Source of the DNA: Mycobacterium sp. KBS0706
GTDB taxonomy: Bacteria; Pseudomonadota; Alphaproteobacteria; DSM-16000; Inquilinaceae
NCBI RefSeq assembly: GCF_005938675.2
Contig: NZ_VCCH02000002.1
Coordinates: 124,001 to 188,000 of the forward strand
Reading direction: 5' to 3'
DNA length: 64,000 bases
The notes beneath the pieces were generated by a model. That model saw only the letters and a list, made by a program, of their open reading frames with translations, had not been told where the DNA came from and ran no database searches. Positions 8,043-16,078 of this stretch are shown one piece after another (position 1 is the first letter of the stretch; each line of letters opens with the position of its first letter). The translations under genes and the position numbers were made by a program.

Positions 8043-11000
8043 TCATGCCGCGACTTTCGCTTCGGCAGGAAACGTGAACATGAACGTCGCTCCATGGGGT
8101 TCGTTCTTCTCTGCCCACAACCGTCCGCCGTGGGACTCGACGATCGACCGGCAGATCGCCAGTCCCATGCCCATGCCATGCTCTTTCGTCGTGAAAAACG
8201 GCTCAAATATTTTGTCGGGAAACTCGACGCCCTGGCCGCGATCACTGATCTCGGTCTGGACCACATCCCCCATATGGCGCGCCCGTATCTCAAGAACTCT
8301 ATCGCCGGCAACGGAATCCATCGCCTCCAGGCCATTGCGAATGAGGTTCACCAGGACCTGCTGTATCTGGATGCGATCCAACGTGATGAGCGGAAGGTCG
8401 CCTTCGACATCGATGACCATTCGAACGCGACGCCGCACCGCTTCCTCGGCCATGAGGCTACGCGCTTCGGCAATGATGCTGGAGAGCGCCGTGCAGTCCC
8501 TCGGCCCCGCGGATCGTCTGAACAAGGCGCGGATGCGGCTGATGACATCCGCCGTCGAGTTGGCGTCCCGGATGATGCGCTCAGCCGTGATCTTCGCGCG
8601 CTCGATGTTCGGGGGATCGGCCGACAGCCAACGGTGACATGCATGGGAATTGGCGACGATTGCCCCCAGTGGCTGGTTCACCTCATGCGCGATGGATGCG
8701 GAGAGTTCCGCAAGGCTCGCCGCCTGACTCGCGCGTGCAAGTCTATCTTGTGCGAGGCGCAGCTCTTCCTGCACCCGAACCTCACTGTCGATATCCAGGC
8801 AGATGACGTTCCACTGCACAATGGTACCTTCACTATTGCGCATTGGGGCGGCGCGCGTCTCGACCCAGCGATACTCGCCATCGAAGCGCCGCAGACGGTG
8901 CCTCCGCGCATACGGCTCGCCCGTGGACAACGAATGGGCATATTTCTCTTTGACACCCGCCACCTCGTCGGGATGAACACCGGCATCGAGTGTGCCTGCC
9001 AACCGGGACTTTCCGGTTCCGTCCAATTCTTCAAGGTTGTACCCGAGGAACTCGCGAAGCTGTTGGCTGCGATATATCGGTTCGCCGTCAGGCGCGGCGC
9101 AATCGATCATCGCGGGCAGCGTTTCAACGAGCTGCCACAGAAAGCGCTCTCTCTCGATCAGCGCTTCCTGGGAAATCACATGATCGTGGACGTCGACGTT
9201 GGCGCCATACCAGCGGATGATGCGACCACTCTCGTCGTGAAGAGGATCCGCACGACCTTCTGTCCAGCGATATGCACCATCCCACCGTCGGTTGCGGAAT
9301 TTCAGCTCGAACCGCTCGCCGGTTTCGAAGGAGTGGGTCAGGGCCTGCAGTAAATCGGCCCTATCATCCGGGTGAACGATGGTCTGAATTGCGCTGGACA
9401 ATCCTCCCTCATCATCGAAATCTTCCAGCTTCAGGCCAATGTAGTCGATCATGGTCTTGTTGATGTATGCTGGATCGCCGGCGGGCGTGACGCACCAGAG
9501 CTGTGCAGGAACCGTATCAATGAGTTGTACAAGCTCACGTTCCCGGTCGCGCAATGCCGCTTCCGCACGCTTGCGTTCGGTCAAATCGAGAATGTAGGCG
9601 ACGCCCTGCCTAGACTGCCCCTCGAAGCAGGCAGCCCCAATCAATACAGGCACCCGGCTGCCATCCTTCCTGAAAAACTCCTTCTCGCGGGCTTGCATCT
9701 TGCCCGTCGTCTTGAGCTCTTCAACCTCCTCGCGGGAATGCACGTCTTGCCATTCCGGAGGCGTCATGTCGAACCATCGAAGTCCGGCCTGCAAATCCTG
9801 GCGCTCGTACTGGACCATGCTGAGAAACGCGTTATTGGCGTCGATAAGGCGCCCATCCAAGTCCCAGATAACGATCCCGATAATATCTGAATCGACCAGC
9901 CGCCGAATCTTGGCTTCCCGTTCCTCAATGTCGCTGTAGTGGCGGATCTGATCGTCGATGTCGTGACAAAGGCCGAACCACTGGACAATACGTCCGCTGT
10001 CGTCCCGCATTGGCTCGGCGCGGCCCGACATCCATCGGTAAATGCCGTCGGCGCGGCGTAGCCGATATCGCATGGCGAAGCTTTCGCCAGTGGCAAGGCT
10101 ATGATGAAGGGTCTTTTTGAACTGCTGCGCGTCGTCCGGATGGACGGTCTCGACGACGGCCTGTAGCCGGCTCATGCCCGGACTGTCCGTATCTGCGACC
10201 TTCATGCCGAGGAAATCGACCATCTGCTTGTTAAAGAATACGGGCTCGCCGTCCGGGCTCAGCCGCCAAACGTGACTTGGAATCATGTCCACGAGCCGCG
10301 AGAGCTCCCGCTCTCGGCTGCGCGATGTGGCCAGCGCCAGCTGGTGCTGCCGGGATATGGCGGCCACGGTGAGCGCCGAAAATGCCGAGATCGCCAGAAA
10401 AAGCTGCAGCATGACCTGCCTTTGCCTCTGGGACTCGGGATCGCCGAGAAACTGGCTGTCGCCGGATATCGTGAGTGCTGCCGTGATCAGAGCGAGAAGT
10501 GTCAAGGCGACGGCAACGCCTCTGAACTCAAAACGCACCGCGACCCAGAGAAGGGGCGGCATGATGATGTAGGGGGAGGGCAGATAATTGTCGCTCAACG
10601 AAAGTGCGGCGACGCCCAAAAAGATCAGACCCAGGATGCCGGCTTCCGTCCACTGCGCGGCAGAGAGCTGGGTCTTGCTGCGCCAATACTGAATCACGAC
10701 CAGTGCCAGTGGCGCCACGAGCAAGATTCCGGTGGCGTCTCCAATCCAAAACAACGGCCAGACAGCTGTGAAGGTTTGCGATTCTACGCCGAACCACGCG
10801 AGAGTCGCACTTCCGATCGTCGCGCTTGCGAGCGGCGCAACTCCAGCGCCCAGAACGACGAATGCGAGAACCTCCTGAAACGTTTCCAGGCGAACCGGAG
10901 TGCCACATTTCCGTTTCACGAGCGTTGCGCCGACAGCCGCGCAAAGGGCGTTGCCGGCATAGATCAGAAAGCCTGCAGGCAGGGGACTGTGGAACCAAAC

Positions 11001-11228
11001 GAGCTGCGCGAACATCTCAGCCAGACAGCCCGCGAACATCCACCACGGCCAACTGTAAGGAGAGGTGAGGATGAGGGTCGCGATGAAGACCCCGCCCGGA
11101 GGCCAAATGGAAACAGATATTCCAGGGACGATCGCGAGCACCTCGGCGAACCCGCAGCCTAAGACATATGCCGCAAAGAAAAGCCCCAGGTGCAAGAATT
11201 GAGGGCGGTGCGACCAGACGGAGACCAT
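8043..11228 (-). CDS. MASE1-PAS(x4) sensor histidine kinase, orphan
   Basis: This large membrane sensor kinase has about 1061 residues. The order is an N-terminal MASE1-type domain of eight or so membrane helices (to about residue 290), then four PAS/PAC units (about 310-425, 435-555, 560-685 and 690-810). A HisKA domain with the phospho-acceptor His near residue 848 (SASIAHEVNQPLG) and an HATPase_c domain (LVNLIRNGLEAM, then GMGMGLAICRSIVESHGG) complete it. A start 19 codons upstream is possible, but the chosen ATG has AGGAGA seven bases ahead. Three of the PAS units repeat the same core (MRYRLRRADGIYRWMSGRAE-like), pointing to internal duplication. No response regulator is adjacent. Confidence 0.93.
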   Translation of the reverse strand: MVSVWSHRPQFLHLGLFFAAYVLGCGFAEVLAIVPGISVSIWPPGGVFIATLILTSPYSWPWWMFAGCLAEMFAQLVWFHSPLPAGFLIYAGNALCAAVGATLVKRKCGTPVRLETFQEVLAFVVLGAGVAPLASATIGSATLAWFGVESQTFTAVWPLFWIGDATGILLVAPLALVVIQYWRSKTQLSAAQWTEAGILGLIFLGVAALSLSDNYLPSPYIIMPPLLWVAVRFEFRGVAVALTLLALITAALTISGDSQFLGDPESQRQRQVMLQLFLAISAFSALTVAAISRQHQLALATSRSRERELSRLVDMIPSHVWRLSPDGEPVFFNKQMVDFLGMKVADTDSPGMSRLQAVVETVHPDDAQQFKKTLHHSLATGESFAMRYRLRRADGIYRWMSGRAEPMRDDSGRIVQWFGLCHDIDDQIRHYSDIEEREAKIRRLVDSDIIGIVIWDLDGRLIDANNAFLSMVQYERQDLQAGLRWFDMTPPEWQDVHSREEVEELKTTGKMQAREKEFFRKDGSRVPVLIGAACFEGQSRQGVAYILDLTERKRAEAALRDRERELVQLIDTVPAQLWCVTPAGDPAYINKTMIDYIGLKLEDFDDEGGLSSAIQTIVHPDDRADLLQALTHSFETGERFELKFRNRRWDGAYRWTEGRADPLHDESGRIIRWYGANVDVHDHVISQEALIERERFLWQLVETLPAMIDCAAPDGEPIYRSQQLREFLGYNLEELDGTGKSRLAGTLDAGVHPDEVAGVKEKYAHSLSTGEPYARRHRLRRFDGEYRWVETRAAPMRNSEGTIVQWNVICLDIDSEVRVQEELRLAQDRLARASQAASLAELSASIAHEVNQPLGAIVANSHACHRWLSADPPNIERAKITAERIIRDANSTADVISRIRALFRRSAGPRDCTALSSIIAEARSLMAEEAVRRRVRMVIDVEGDLPLITLDRIQIQQVLVNLIRNGLEAMDSVAGDRVLEIRARHMGDVVQTEISDRGQGVEFPDKIFEPFFTTKEHGMGMGLAICRSIVESHGGRLWAEKNEPHGATFMFTFPAEAKVAA

Positions 11229-11265
11229 CGGCTTCTCCTGCCGGACAAAGAAGGCTCTGGGACTG

Positions 11266-11451
11266 TCAGTGTGGCTCGGTGGCATCCCTCACATCCAAGC
11301 CAAGCGGTACAGCAACCGGGCCGAAGGCTCGCAGCATGTCCCGGTTCGCCGACGCGAGCGCAAGCTGCAACGGTTCGAATCCGCCGCCTTGGCGCAGTGG
11401 CACTTGTCGATCCATGCCGCGACCCGCAACAGCTTCAACCTCCGCCGTCAT
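11266..11451 (-). CDS. small hypothetical ORF (61 aa) abutting an IS end
   Basis: A 61-codon frame starts at ATG 11451 with AAAGGA eight bases upstream and ends 37 bp before the kinase start, so it could be co-transcribed with the kinase. The second half (LQLALASANRDMLRAFGPVA) would form an amphipathic helix; no family was recognised. The ribosome-site bases appear to belong to the terminal sequence of the neighbouring IS5-type remnant. The ORF may therefore be the tail of a gene cut by that insertion rather than a native small gene. Confidence 0.35.
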   Translation of the reverse strand: MTAEVEAVAGRGMDRQVPLRQGGGFEPLQLALASANRDMLRAFGPVAVPLGLDVRDATEPH

Positions 11452-11471
11452 CTTAGAGTCCTTTTGGAACG

Positions 11472-11762
11472 TCAGTGATGGGCAAATCTGCGAAGGATGA
11501 TACCGCCCATGGCGAGGAAGACCATGGCTTCGGAGACGTCGATGCGCTACTTGGAGTCGCACACGAGGCTTCGCCATCGGGTCACCATCCGAAGCTCCGC
11601 TCGACCACCCAGCGCCGCGGCAGAACCTTCAAGCCGGGCTCGGCGTCGGTGTGGCGGACCACCTCGACGACGAAGTTGAGGAAAGCGGCCTGTCCATCAG
11701 TTTGAGCCGGTCATAAGCGCCGTCGGCGAACGGATGTTTGACCCAAGGCCGCAGCCTGCGTG
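11472..11762 (-). pseudogene. decayed IS5-family transposase, C-terminal part
   Basis: Reading the minus strand across frames gives [15 protein letters not shown], then [19 protein letters not shown], then [13 protein letters not shown], then RIDVSEAMVFLAMGGIILRR, ending at TGA 11474-11472. This is the DDE C-terminus of IS5-family transposases. Two single-base deletions (after KLMD, and after ERSFGW near 11583) and an in-frame TAG at 11549-11547 inactivate it. The N-terminal half is missing. The likely right end of the element, AGAGTCCTTTTGGAACGT, lies at 11455-11472. Confidence 0.75.
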
Positions 11763-11932
11763 TGAATCGGCGCCACGTCGTAACCGCTCAGTATCGCGCG
11801 GTATCCGGCCCTTGCCGTGCAGATCGGTGCCGAGCCCCTGGCCGATTTGCACGCGGCTACGACCGGGCGTGCCATGTCGCCGCGGCGACGGCAGCGCTCA
11901 ACCAGCGGGTGTCGCCGCAAACGCTTCGGCGA

Positions 11933-12106
11933 GGCATATCTGGGTCGGCGGACGATCGGTACCAGGAACTGAGCCGGCTCGATGTCGAGCGGCTCGGCGA
12001 CGTCCTCGCCAATCCGATGCAGCGGGCCGGAGCAGCGCGGGCAGATCGGATGCTCCAGGTCGACCATGGTCTCGATCTGCGGCAGACGGGCCGGCTGCGA
12101 CAGCGG
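11933..12106 (-). pseudogene. IS66-family transposase fragment (zinc-finger region)
   Basis: The minus strand encodes RLPQIETMVDLEHPICPRCS, then GPLHRIGEDVAEPLDIEPAQ and VPIVRRPRYA. This is the zf-IS66 region that precedes the catalytic domain in IS66 transposases (CPxC then GEDVxExLDxxPAxF then RRPxYA). The frame breaks right after RRPRYA and no IS66 catalytic domain follows. The sequence between this fragment and the IS5-type remnant (about 11765-11932) could not be assigned. It is a relic, not an active element. Confidence 0.75.
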
Positions 12107-12196
12107 TTATTTGTATTTGGGTTTAAAATTGCTGTATTCGCCGCCGCTGAAACTGGTTTGGATGATAACCCCGGATACAGAATGACTGTTGGTCAT
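12107..12196 (-). CDS. possible 29-aa peptide ORF with strong ribosome site
   Basis: The ATG at 12196 is preceded by GAGGTGAT, a near-ideal Shine-Dalgarno sequence, and about 40 bp upstream by an AT-rich TTATAAG stretch that could be a -10 region. The frame encodes MTNSHSVSGVIIQTSFSGGE, then YSNFKPKYK, and stops exactly where the IS66 fragment begins. Local GC is much lower than in the neighbours. It may be a genuine short peptide, or the first codons of a gene cut by the IS66 insertion. No family was recognised. Confidence 0.35.
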   Translation of the reverse strand: MTNSHSVSGVIIQTSFSGGEYSNFKPKYK

Positions 12197-12363
12197 CGAA
12201 ATCACCTCAAATGCTTTGGTTGCATGGGGCTTATAAGATAAGCTCACGCGACGAGCCGAATCCGGGCCGACCAGGGGGAGCGCGGCGCCTCTGACCGCTT
12301 TGGGGTCGTCTCCCGCCAATCCCCGCGGGTGCCAAGCGTCAGATTTGCACCACTGGTACCGCC

Positions 12364-12389
12364 AGCCGAAACAGCGCGCGGTTTCGGCT
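12364..12389. terminator. strong 9-bp-stem hairpin upstream of the LacI gene
   Basis: AGCCGAAAC pairs perfectly with GTTTCGGCT around an 8-base GC loop. It could insulate the LacI operon from the IS patch. Only TTG follows it, so classical Rho-independent action is uncertain. Confidence 0.4.
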
Positions 12390-12410
12390 TGCGCCGCGGC
12401 CGCCCTGCAT

Positions 12411-12443
12411 GGTTAATCGTGCAACCTGCTTAATCGTGATACC
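12411..12443. promoter_or_regulatory. tandem LacI-type operators abutting the start codon
   Basis: GGTTAATCGTGCAACC (12411-12426) and GCTTAATCGTGATACC (12428-12443) match at 13 of 16 positions and are exactly 17 bp apart. The first is a partial palindrome with GGTT/AACC arms and a central CG, the usual form of LacI-family operators. The second ends three bases before the LacI start codon. This suggests tight autoregulation of the whole purine operon. Confidence 0.6.
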
Positions 12444-12446
12444 AGG

Positions 12447-13445
12447 ATGTCCGGCAAGCCGCCCTCCATGCTCGATCTCGCGCGCGCTCTCGGCGTGTCG
12501 CGGGCGACCGTGTCGAATGCGCTGCGCGGCAAGGGGCGGCTGTCGCCCGAGCTGGCGGGGCGGATCCGCGCTCTGGCAACGGAGCTGCGCTACATCCCTG
12601 CCCATGCCGGCCGCGCCTTGCGCACCGGCCGCAGCGCCACCATCGGCCTGATCGTGCCGGATTTCGGCCAGCCGCTGTTCCCGATCTTTGCCCAGGCGAT
12701 CGAGCGCGCCGCCAAGAGCCGCGGCGTCGCCGTGCTGGTCGGCGACAGCCTGGGCACAGCGGCGGGGCAGGCGGCTGAGATCGCCAATCTGGTCGGCCGC
12801 GGCATCGATGCGCTGGTGATCATCCCGACCCGCGGCACCATGATCGACGCCGCCGCCATCCCGGTGCCGGTGGCGGTGATCGACAGCGCCGCCACCCGCG
12901 GCAACACGGCGGCCAGCAACCATCGCGACGGCGGCCGCCAGGTCGCCGGCCACCTGATCGGGCTCGGCCACCGCGACATCCTGCTGCTGGCCGGGCCCAA
13001 GGATTCCAAAGTATCGCGCGAGCGCACCGACGGCATGCGCGAGGTCTTCGCCCGGGCCGGCATCACCTCGCGCATCCGATATTCCGTCACCAGCTTCGAG
13101 ATGGGAGCGGAGATCGGCGCCGAGGTCGACCTCGCCGGCGTCACCGCCTGCGCCGCGGCCTATGACGCGCTGGCCGTCGGCTTCGTCACCGGCCTGGCCG
13201 CGCGCGGCGTGCGGGTGCCGCAGGACGTCTCGGTCACCGGTTTCGACGACCTGATGTGGTCGCGCATCGTCTCGCCGCCCCTGACCACGGTGCGGCAGGA
13301 CCTCGCCGCCATCGCCGACCACGCTTTGGCCGTCGCCACCGGCGAGCGCCAGGGGGCACGGGTGTTTCCGGTCGAGCTGGTGCTGCGGGCCTCGACCGCC
13401 GCGCCACGACACGTCAACGACAACCGAAGAGGGGGTGCTTCATGA
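12447..13445 (+). CDS. LacI-family transcriptional regulator
   Basis: The protein has 332 residues. The N-terminal helix-turn-helix is at residues 8-28 (MLDLARALGVSRATVSNALR), and the hinge-like segment reads HAGRALRTGRSATIGLIVPD. A periplasmic-binding-protein-like sensor domain follows, ending in VSVTGFDDLMWSRIVSPPLT, the conserved late LacI motif. It is the first gene of the purine cassette and its TGA overlaps the binding-protein ATG (ATGA). A purine or nucleoside ligand is likely from context. The ATG has no clear ribosome site because the operator repeats sit directly before it. Confidence 0.93.
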   Translation: MSGKPPSMLDLARALGVSRATVSNALRGKGRLSPELAGRIRALATELRYIPAHAGRALRTGRSATIGLIVPDFGQPLFPIFAQAIERAAKSRGVAVLVGDSLGTAAGQAAEIANLVGRGIDALVIIPTRGTMIDAAAIPVPVAVIDSAATRGNTAASNHRDGGRQVAGHLIGLGHRDILLLAGPKDSKVSRERTDGMREVFARAGITSRIRYSVTSFEMGAEIGAEVDLAGVTACAAAYDALAVGFVTGLAARGVRVPQDVSVTGFDDLMWSRIVSPPLTTVRQDLAAIADHALAVATGERQGARVFPVELVLRASTAAPRHVNDNRRGGAS

Positions 13446-14467
13446 TCTCGACCCGGATGGCCGCCGGCGCCGCGCTGGCCGTTCTCGGCTTCTCGCCCGC
13501 CTTCGCCGAGACGCCGACCCTGACCATCTCGGTCTACGGCATCGCGCAGGACGCCTATAAGAAGGACCTGTACGACCCGTTCGAGGCGAGCTGCGGCTGC
13601 AAGCTGGTGGTCGAGACCGGCAACAGCAGCGAGCGGCTGGCGAAGCTCGAGGCCAACAAGGCGTCGCCGGTGATCGACGTCGCCGCGATCGCCGACTTCA
13701 ACGCGCTGGAGGCGGCGAAGAAGGACCTGATCCAGCCGATCGACGTGTCGAAGCTGTCCAACTACGGCGCGCTCTACGACCTCGCCCAGGACCCGCTCGG
13801 CGGCCATCTGGCGGTCGGCTACACCTTCTACTCGACCAGCATCGTCTACCGCTCGGACAAGGTCGCGATCGCCAGCTGGAAGGACCTGTTCAAGCCCGAG
13901 CTGGCCGGCCGCATCGCCCTGCCGAACATCACCACCACCCAGGGGCCGCTGGCGATCTACATGATCGACAAGGCCGAGGGCGGCACCACGCCCGACCTCG
14001 CGGCCGGCATCGACGCCATCGCCGCGCATCGCGAGGACGTGGTCACCTTCTACGAGCGCGGCTCGCAGATCCCGCAGCTGTTCGAGCAGGAGGAGATCCT
14101 GGCGGCGGTGGTCGGCCGCTTCGGCTGGGCCAACATCAAGAAGCTCGACCTGCCGATCAAATGGGCCACCCCGAGCGAGGGCCAGACCGGCGGCATGAAC
14201 GTGCTGACCCTGGTCAAGGGCACGAAGAACGAGGCGCTGGCGCTGAAGTTTATCGACTATTGGCTGTCCCAGGAGGTGCAGACCAGGCTGGCCATGGACC
14301 TGGTCGACAGCCCGGCGAACAAGTCGGTCGAGGTGCCGGCCGAGACGGCGGAGGCGCTGACCTACGGCGCCGAGACCGCGGCCAGCCTGAGCTTCATCAA
14401 GCCCGCGGCGATGCTGGAGAACCGCGAGGCCTGGGTCGCTGGCTGGAACGCCAAGGTCGCGCAGTAG
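13442..14467 (+). CDS. PotD-type ABC transporter solute-binding protein (nucleoside/purine cassette)
   Basis: This periplasmic binding protein has 341 residues and a Sec signal peptide (MISTRMAAGAALAVLGFSPA followed by FAE). The fold is the polyamine/iron-type SBP family (COG0687-like), with the pattern YRSDKVAIASWKDLF in the middle and ALALKFIDYWLSQEVQ near the end. Two close cysteines (CGCK, about residues 37-40) are unusual. It is coupled to the LacI gene and followed by two permeases and an ATPase. The hydrolase and deaminase downstream make a purine nucleoside the likely cargo, although the family often binds polyamines. Confidence 0.92.
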   Translation: MISTRMAAGAALAVLGFSPAFAETPTLTISVYGIAQDAYKKDLYDPFEASCGCKLVVETGNSSERLAKLEANKASPVIDVAAIADFNALEAAKKDLIQPIDVSKLSNYGALYDLAQDPLGGHLAVGYTFYSTSIVYRSDKVAIASWKDLFKPELAGRIALPNITTTQGPLAIYMIDKAEGGTTPDLAAGIDAIAAHREDVVTFYERGSQIPQLFEQEEILAAVVGRFGWANIKKLDLPIKWATPSEGQTGGMNVLTLVKGTKNEALALKFIDYWLSQEVQTRLAMDLVDSPANKSVEVPAETAEALTYGAETAASLSFIKPAAMLENREAWVAGWNAKVAQ

Positions 14468-14474
14468 GCGTCCC

Positions 14475-15305
14475 ATGTTCGAGAAGCGAGGCATCGGCCT
14501 GGCGCTGATGGCGCCCGCAGCGCTGTTCGTCGCGGTCGGCTTGCTGCTGCCGGTGGCGATCCTGCTGGCCGGCAGCTTCCACTCCGCCGCCGGCTGGGGG
14601 CTGGAGAACTTCACCGAGTTCTTCGCCAAGCCGCTGAACCGCGACGTGTTCTTCCGCACCTTCCGTCTGGCCCTCACAGTCACGGTGGTGGCGGCGGTGG
14701 TCGGCTACGCCGTGGCGCTGGTGATCGTCGACGCCTCGCCGGGCGTGAAGGGCAAGCTGGTCGGCCTCTTGGTGCTGCCGCTGATGATCTCGCCGGTGGC
14801 GCGGACCTATGCCTGGCTGGTGATCCTCGGCCGCACCGGCATCGTCAATGCGGCGCTGACCGGGCTCGGCCTGTCGGACGAGCCGATCCGCTTCCTGTTC
14901 AGCGAGACCGCGATCTTCATCGGCCTGATCCAGCTGTTCTTCCCGCTGATGGTGCTGCCGCTGGTCAGCGCGCTGGAGAACCTGCCGGCCGATGTGGTGC
15001 CGGCGGCCAGGGTGCTCGGCGCCTCCTGGTGGACGGTGTTCCGGCGCATCCTGCTGCCGCTGACCCGCGAGGGGCTGGTGGTCGGCGGCACGCTGGTCTT
15101 CGTCGGCTCGCTCACCGCCTATGTCACCCCGGCGATCCTCGGCGGGTCCAAGGTGCTGATGCTGGAGACGCTGATGTACCAGCGCGTCTCGGTCGCCAAC
15201 GACTACGCCGCCGCCGGGGTCATCGCCGTGATCCTGATCGGCATGAGCATCGTGACCCATAGCGGGCTGAAGCGGCTGGCCACGGCGCGGCGGAGGGCCG
15301 GCTGA
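14475..15305 (+). CDS. ABC transporter permease (PotB type)
   Basis: This inner-membrane permease (276 residues, about six helices) has the EAA-type coupling loop ARVLGASWWTVFRRILLPLT that docks on the ATPase. It starts seven bases after the binding-protein stop and overlaps the next permease by one base. It belongs to the PotB/CysT-like family and should form a heterodimeric channel with the product of the next gene. Confidence 0.93.
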   Translation: MFEKRGIGLALMAPAALFVAVGLLLPVAILLAGSFHSAAGWGLENFTEFFAKPLNRDVFFRTFRLALTVTVVAAVVGYAVALVIVDASPGVKGKLVGLLVLPLMISPVARTYAWLVILGRTGIVNAALTGLGLSDEPIRFLFSETAIFIGLIQLFFPLMVLPLVSALENLPADVVPAARVLGASWWTVFRRILLPLTREGLVVGGTLVFVGSLTAYVTPAILGGSKVLMLETLMYQRVSVANDYAAAGVIAVILIGMSIVTHSGLKRLATARRRAG

Positions 15306-16078
15306 TGCGCCTCGCCGGCCACACCTTGCTCGCCGCCGTGATGGTATTCCTGATCGGTCCGTTCCTCTTGATCTGCATCGCCGGACTGTCCGCCGGCGAG
15401 ACCCTGGCCTTCCCGCCAGAGGCCCTGTCGCTGCGCTGGGTCGAGAAGGTGTTCGAGGTCGAGAGCTTCCGCTCCAGCTTCGCCCTGTCGATGGCGCTCG
15501 GCCTCGGCGCCACCGGGGCGGCGCTGCTGCTCGGCATCCCCGCGGCCTATGCGCTGGAGCGCTACGACCTGCCGGGGCGCGAGGCGGTGCGCGGCGTGGT
15601 GACGGCGCCGATCATCGTGCCCGGCATCATCGTCGGCCTGGCGCTGCTGCGGCACCTGGTGATCCCGGCCGGCATCCCGGTGATCGCCGCCCTGTTCGTC
15701 GCGCACACGGCGCTCTTGGTGCCCTATGCCGTGCGCATCACCTCGGCCAGCCTGAAGAACCTGCGGGTCGACATGGAGGAGGCGGCGGTGCTGCTCGGCG
15801 CCAGCCGGGCCGGGGCCTTCTTCCGGGTGGTGCTGCCGAACATCCGGAACGGCATCATGGCCGCCTTCGTCATCGGCTTCGTCACCTCCTTCAACCAGGT
15901 GCCGGTGTCGCTGTTCCTGTCCGGCCCCGGGGTCTCGACCCTGCCGATCGACATGATGTTCTACATGGAATTCAACTACGACCCGTCGGTGGCCGCGCTG
16001 TCGGGCCTGCTGGCGCTGATATCGCTCGCCATCGTGCTGGTCGCCGAACGCCTGCTGGGGCTGTCCCGCTATGTCTGA
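15305..16078 (+). CDS. ABC transporter permease (PotC type)
   Basis: This second permease has 257 residues. Six hydrophobic segments are visible, and the EAA loop reads AAVLLGASRAGAFFRVVLPN. Its ATG shares a base with the preceding TGA, and its 3' end overlaps the ATPase start by 8 bp. This is a typical translationally coupled ABC operon. Confidence 0.93.
   Translation: MRLAGHTLLAAVMVFLIGPFLLICIAGLSAGETLAFPPEALSLRWVEKVFEVESFRSSFALSMALGLGATGAALLLGIPAAYALERYDLPGREAVRGVVTAPIIVPGIIVGLALLRHLVIPAGIPVIAALFVAHTALLVPYAVRITSASLKNLRVDMEEAAVLLGASRAGAFFRVVLPNIRNGIMAAFVIGFVTSFNQVPVSLFLSGPGVSTLPIDMMFYMEFNYDPSVAALSGLLALISLAIVLVAERLLGLSRYV

Noticed and set aside
11472-12196. Active insertion sequence
   Set aside because: Both transposase remnants are truncated and frameshifted, and no pair of terminal repeats could be found.
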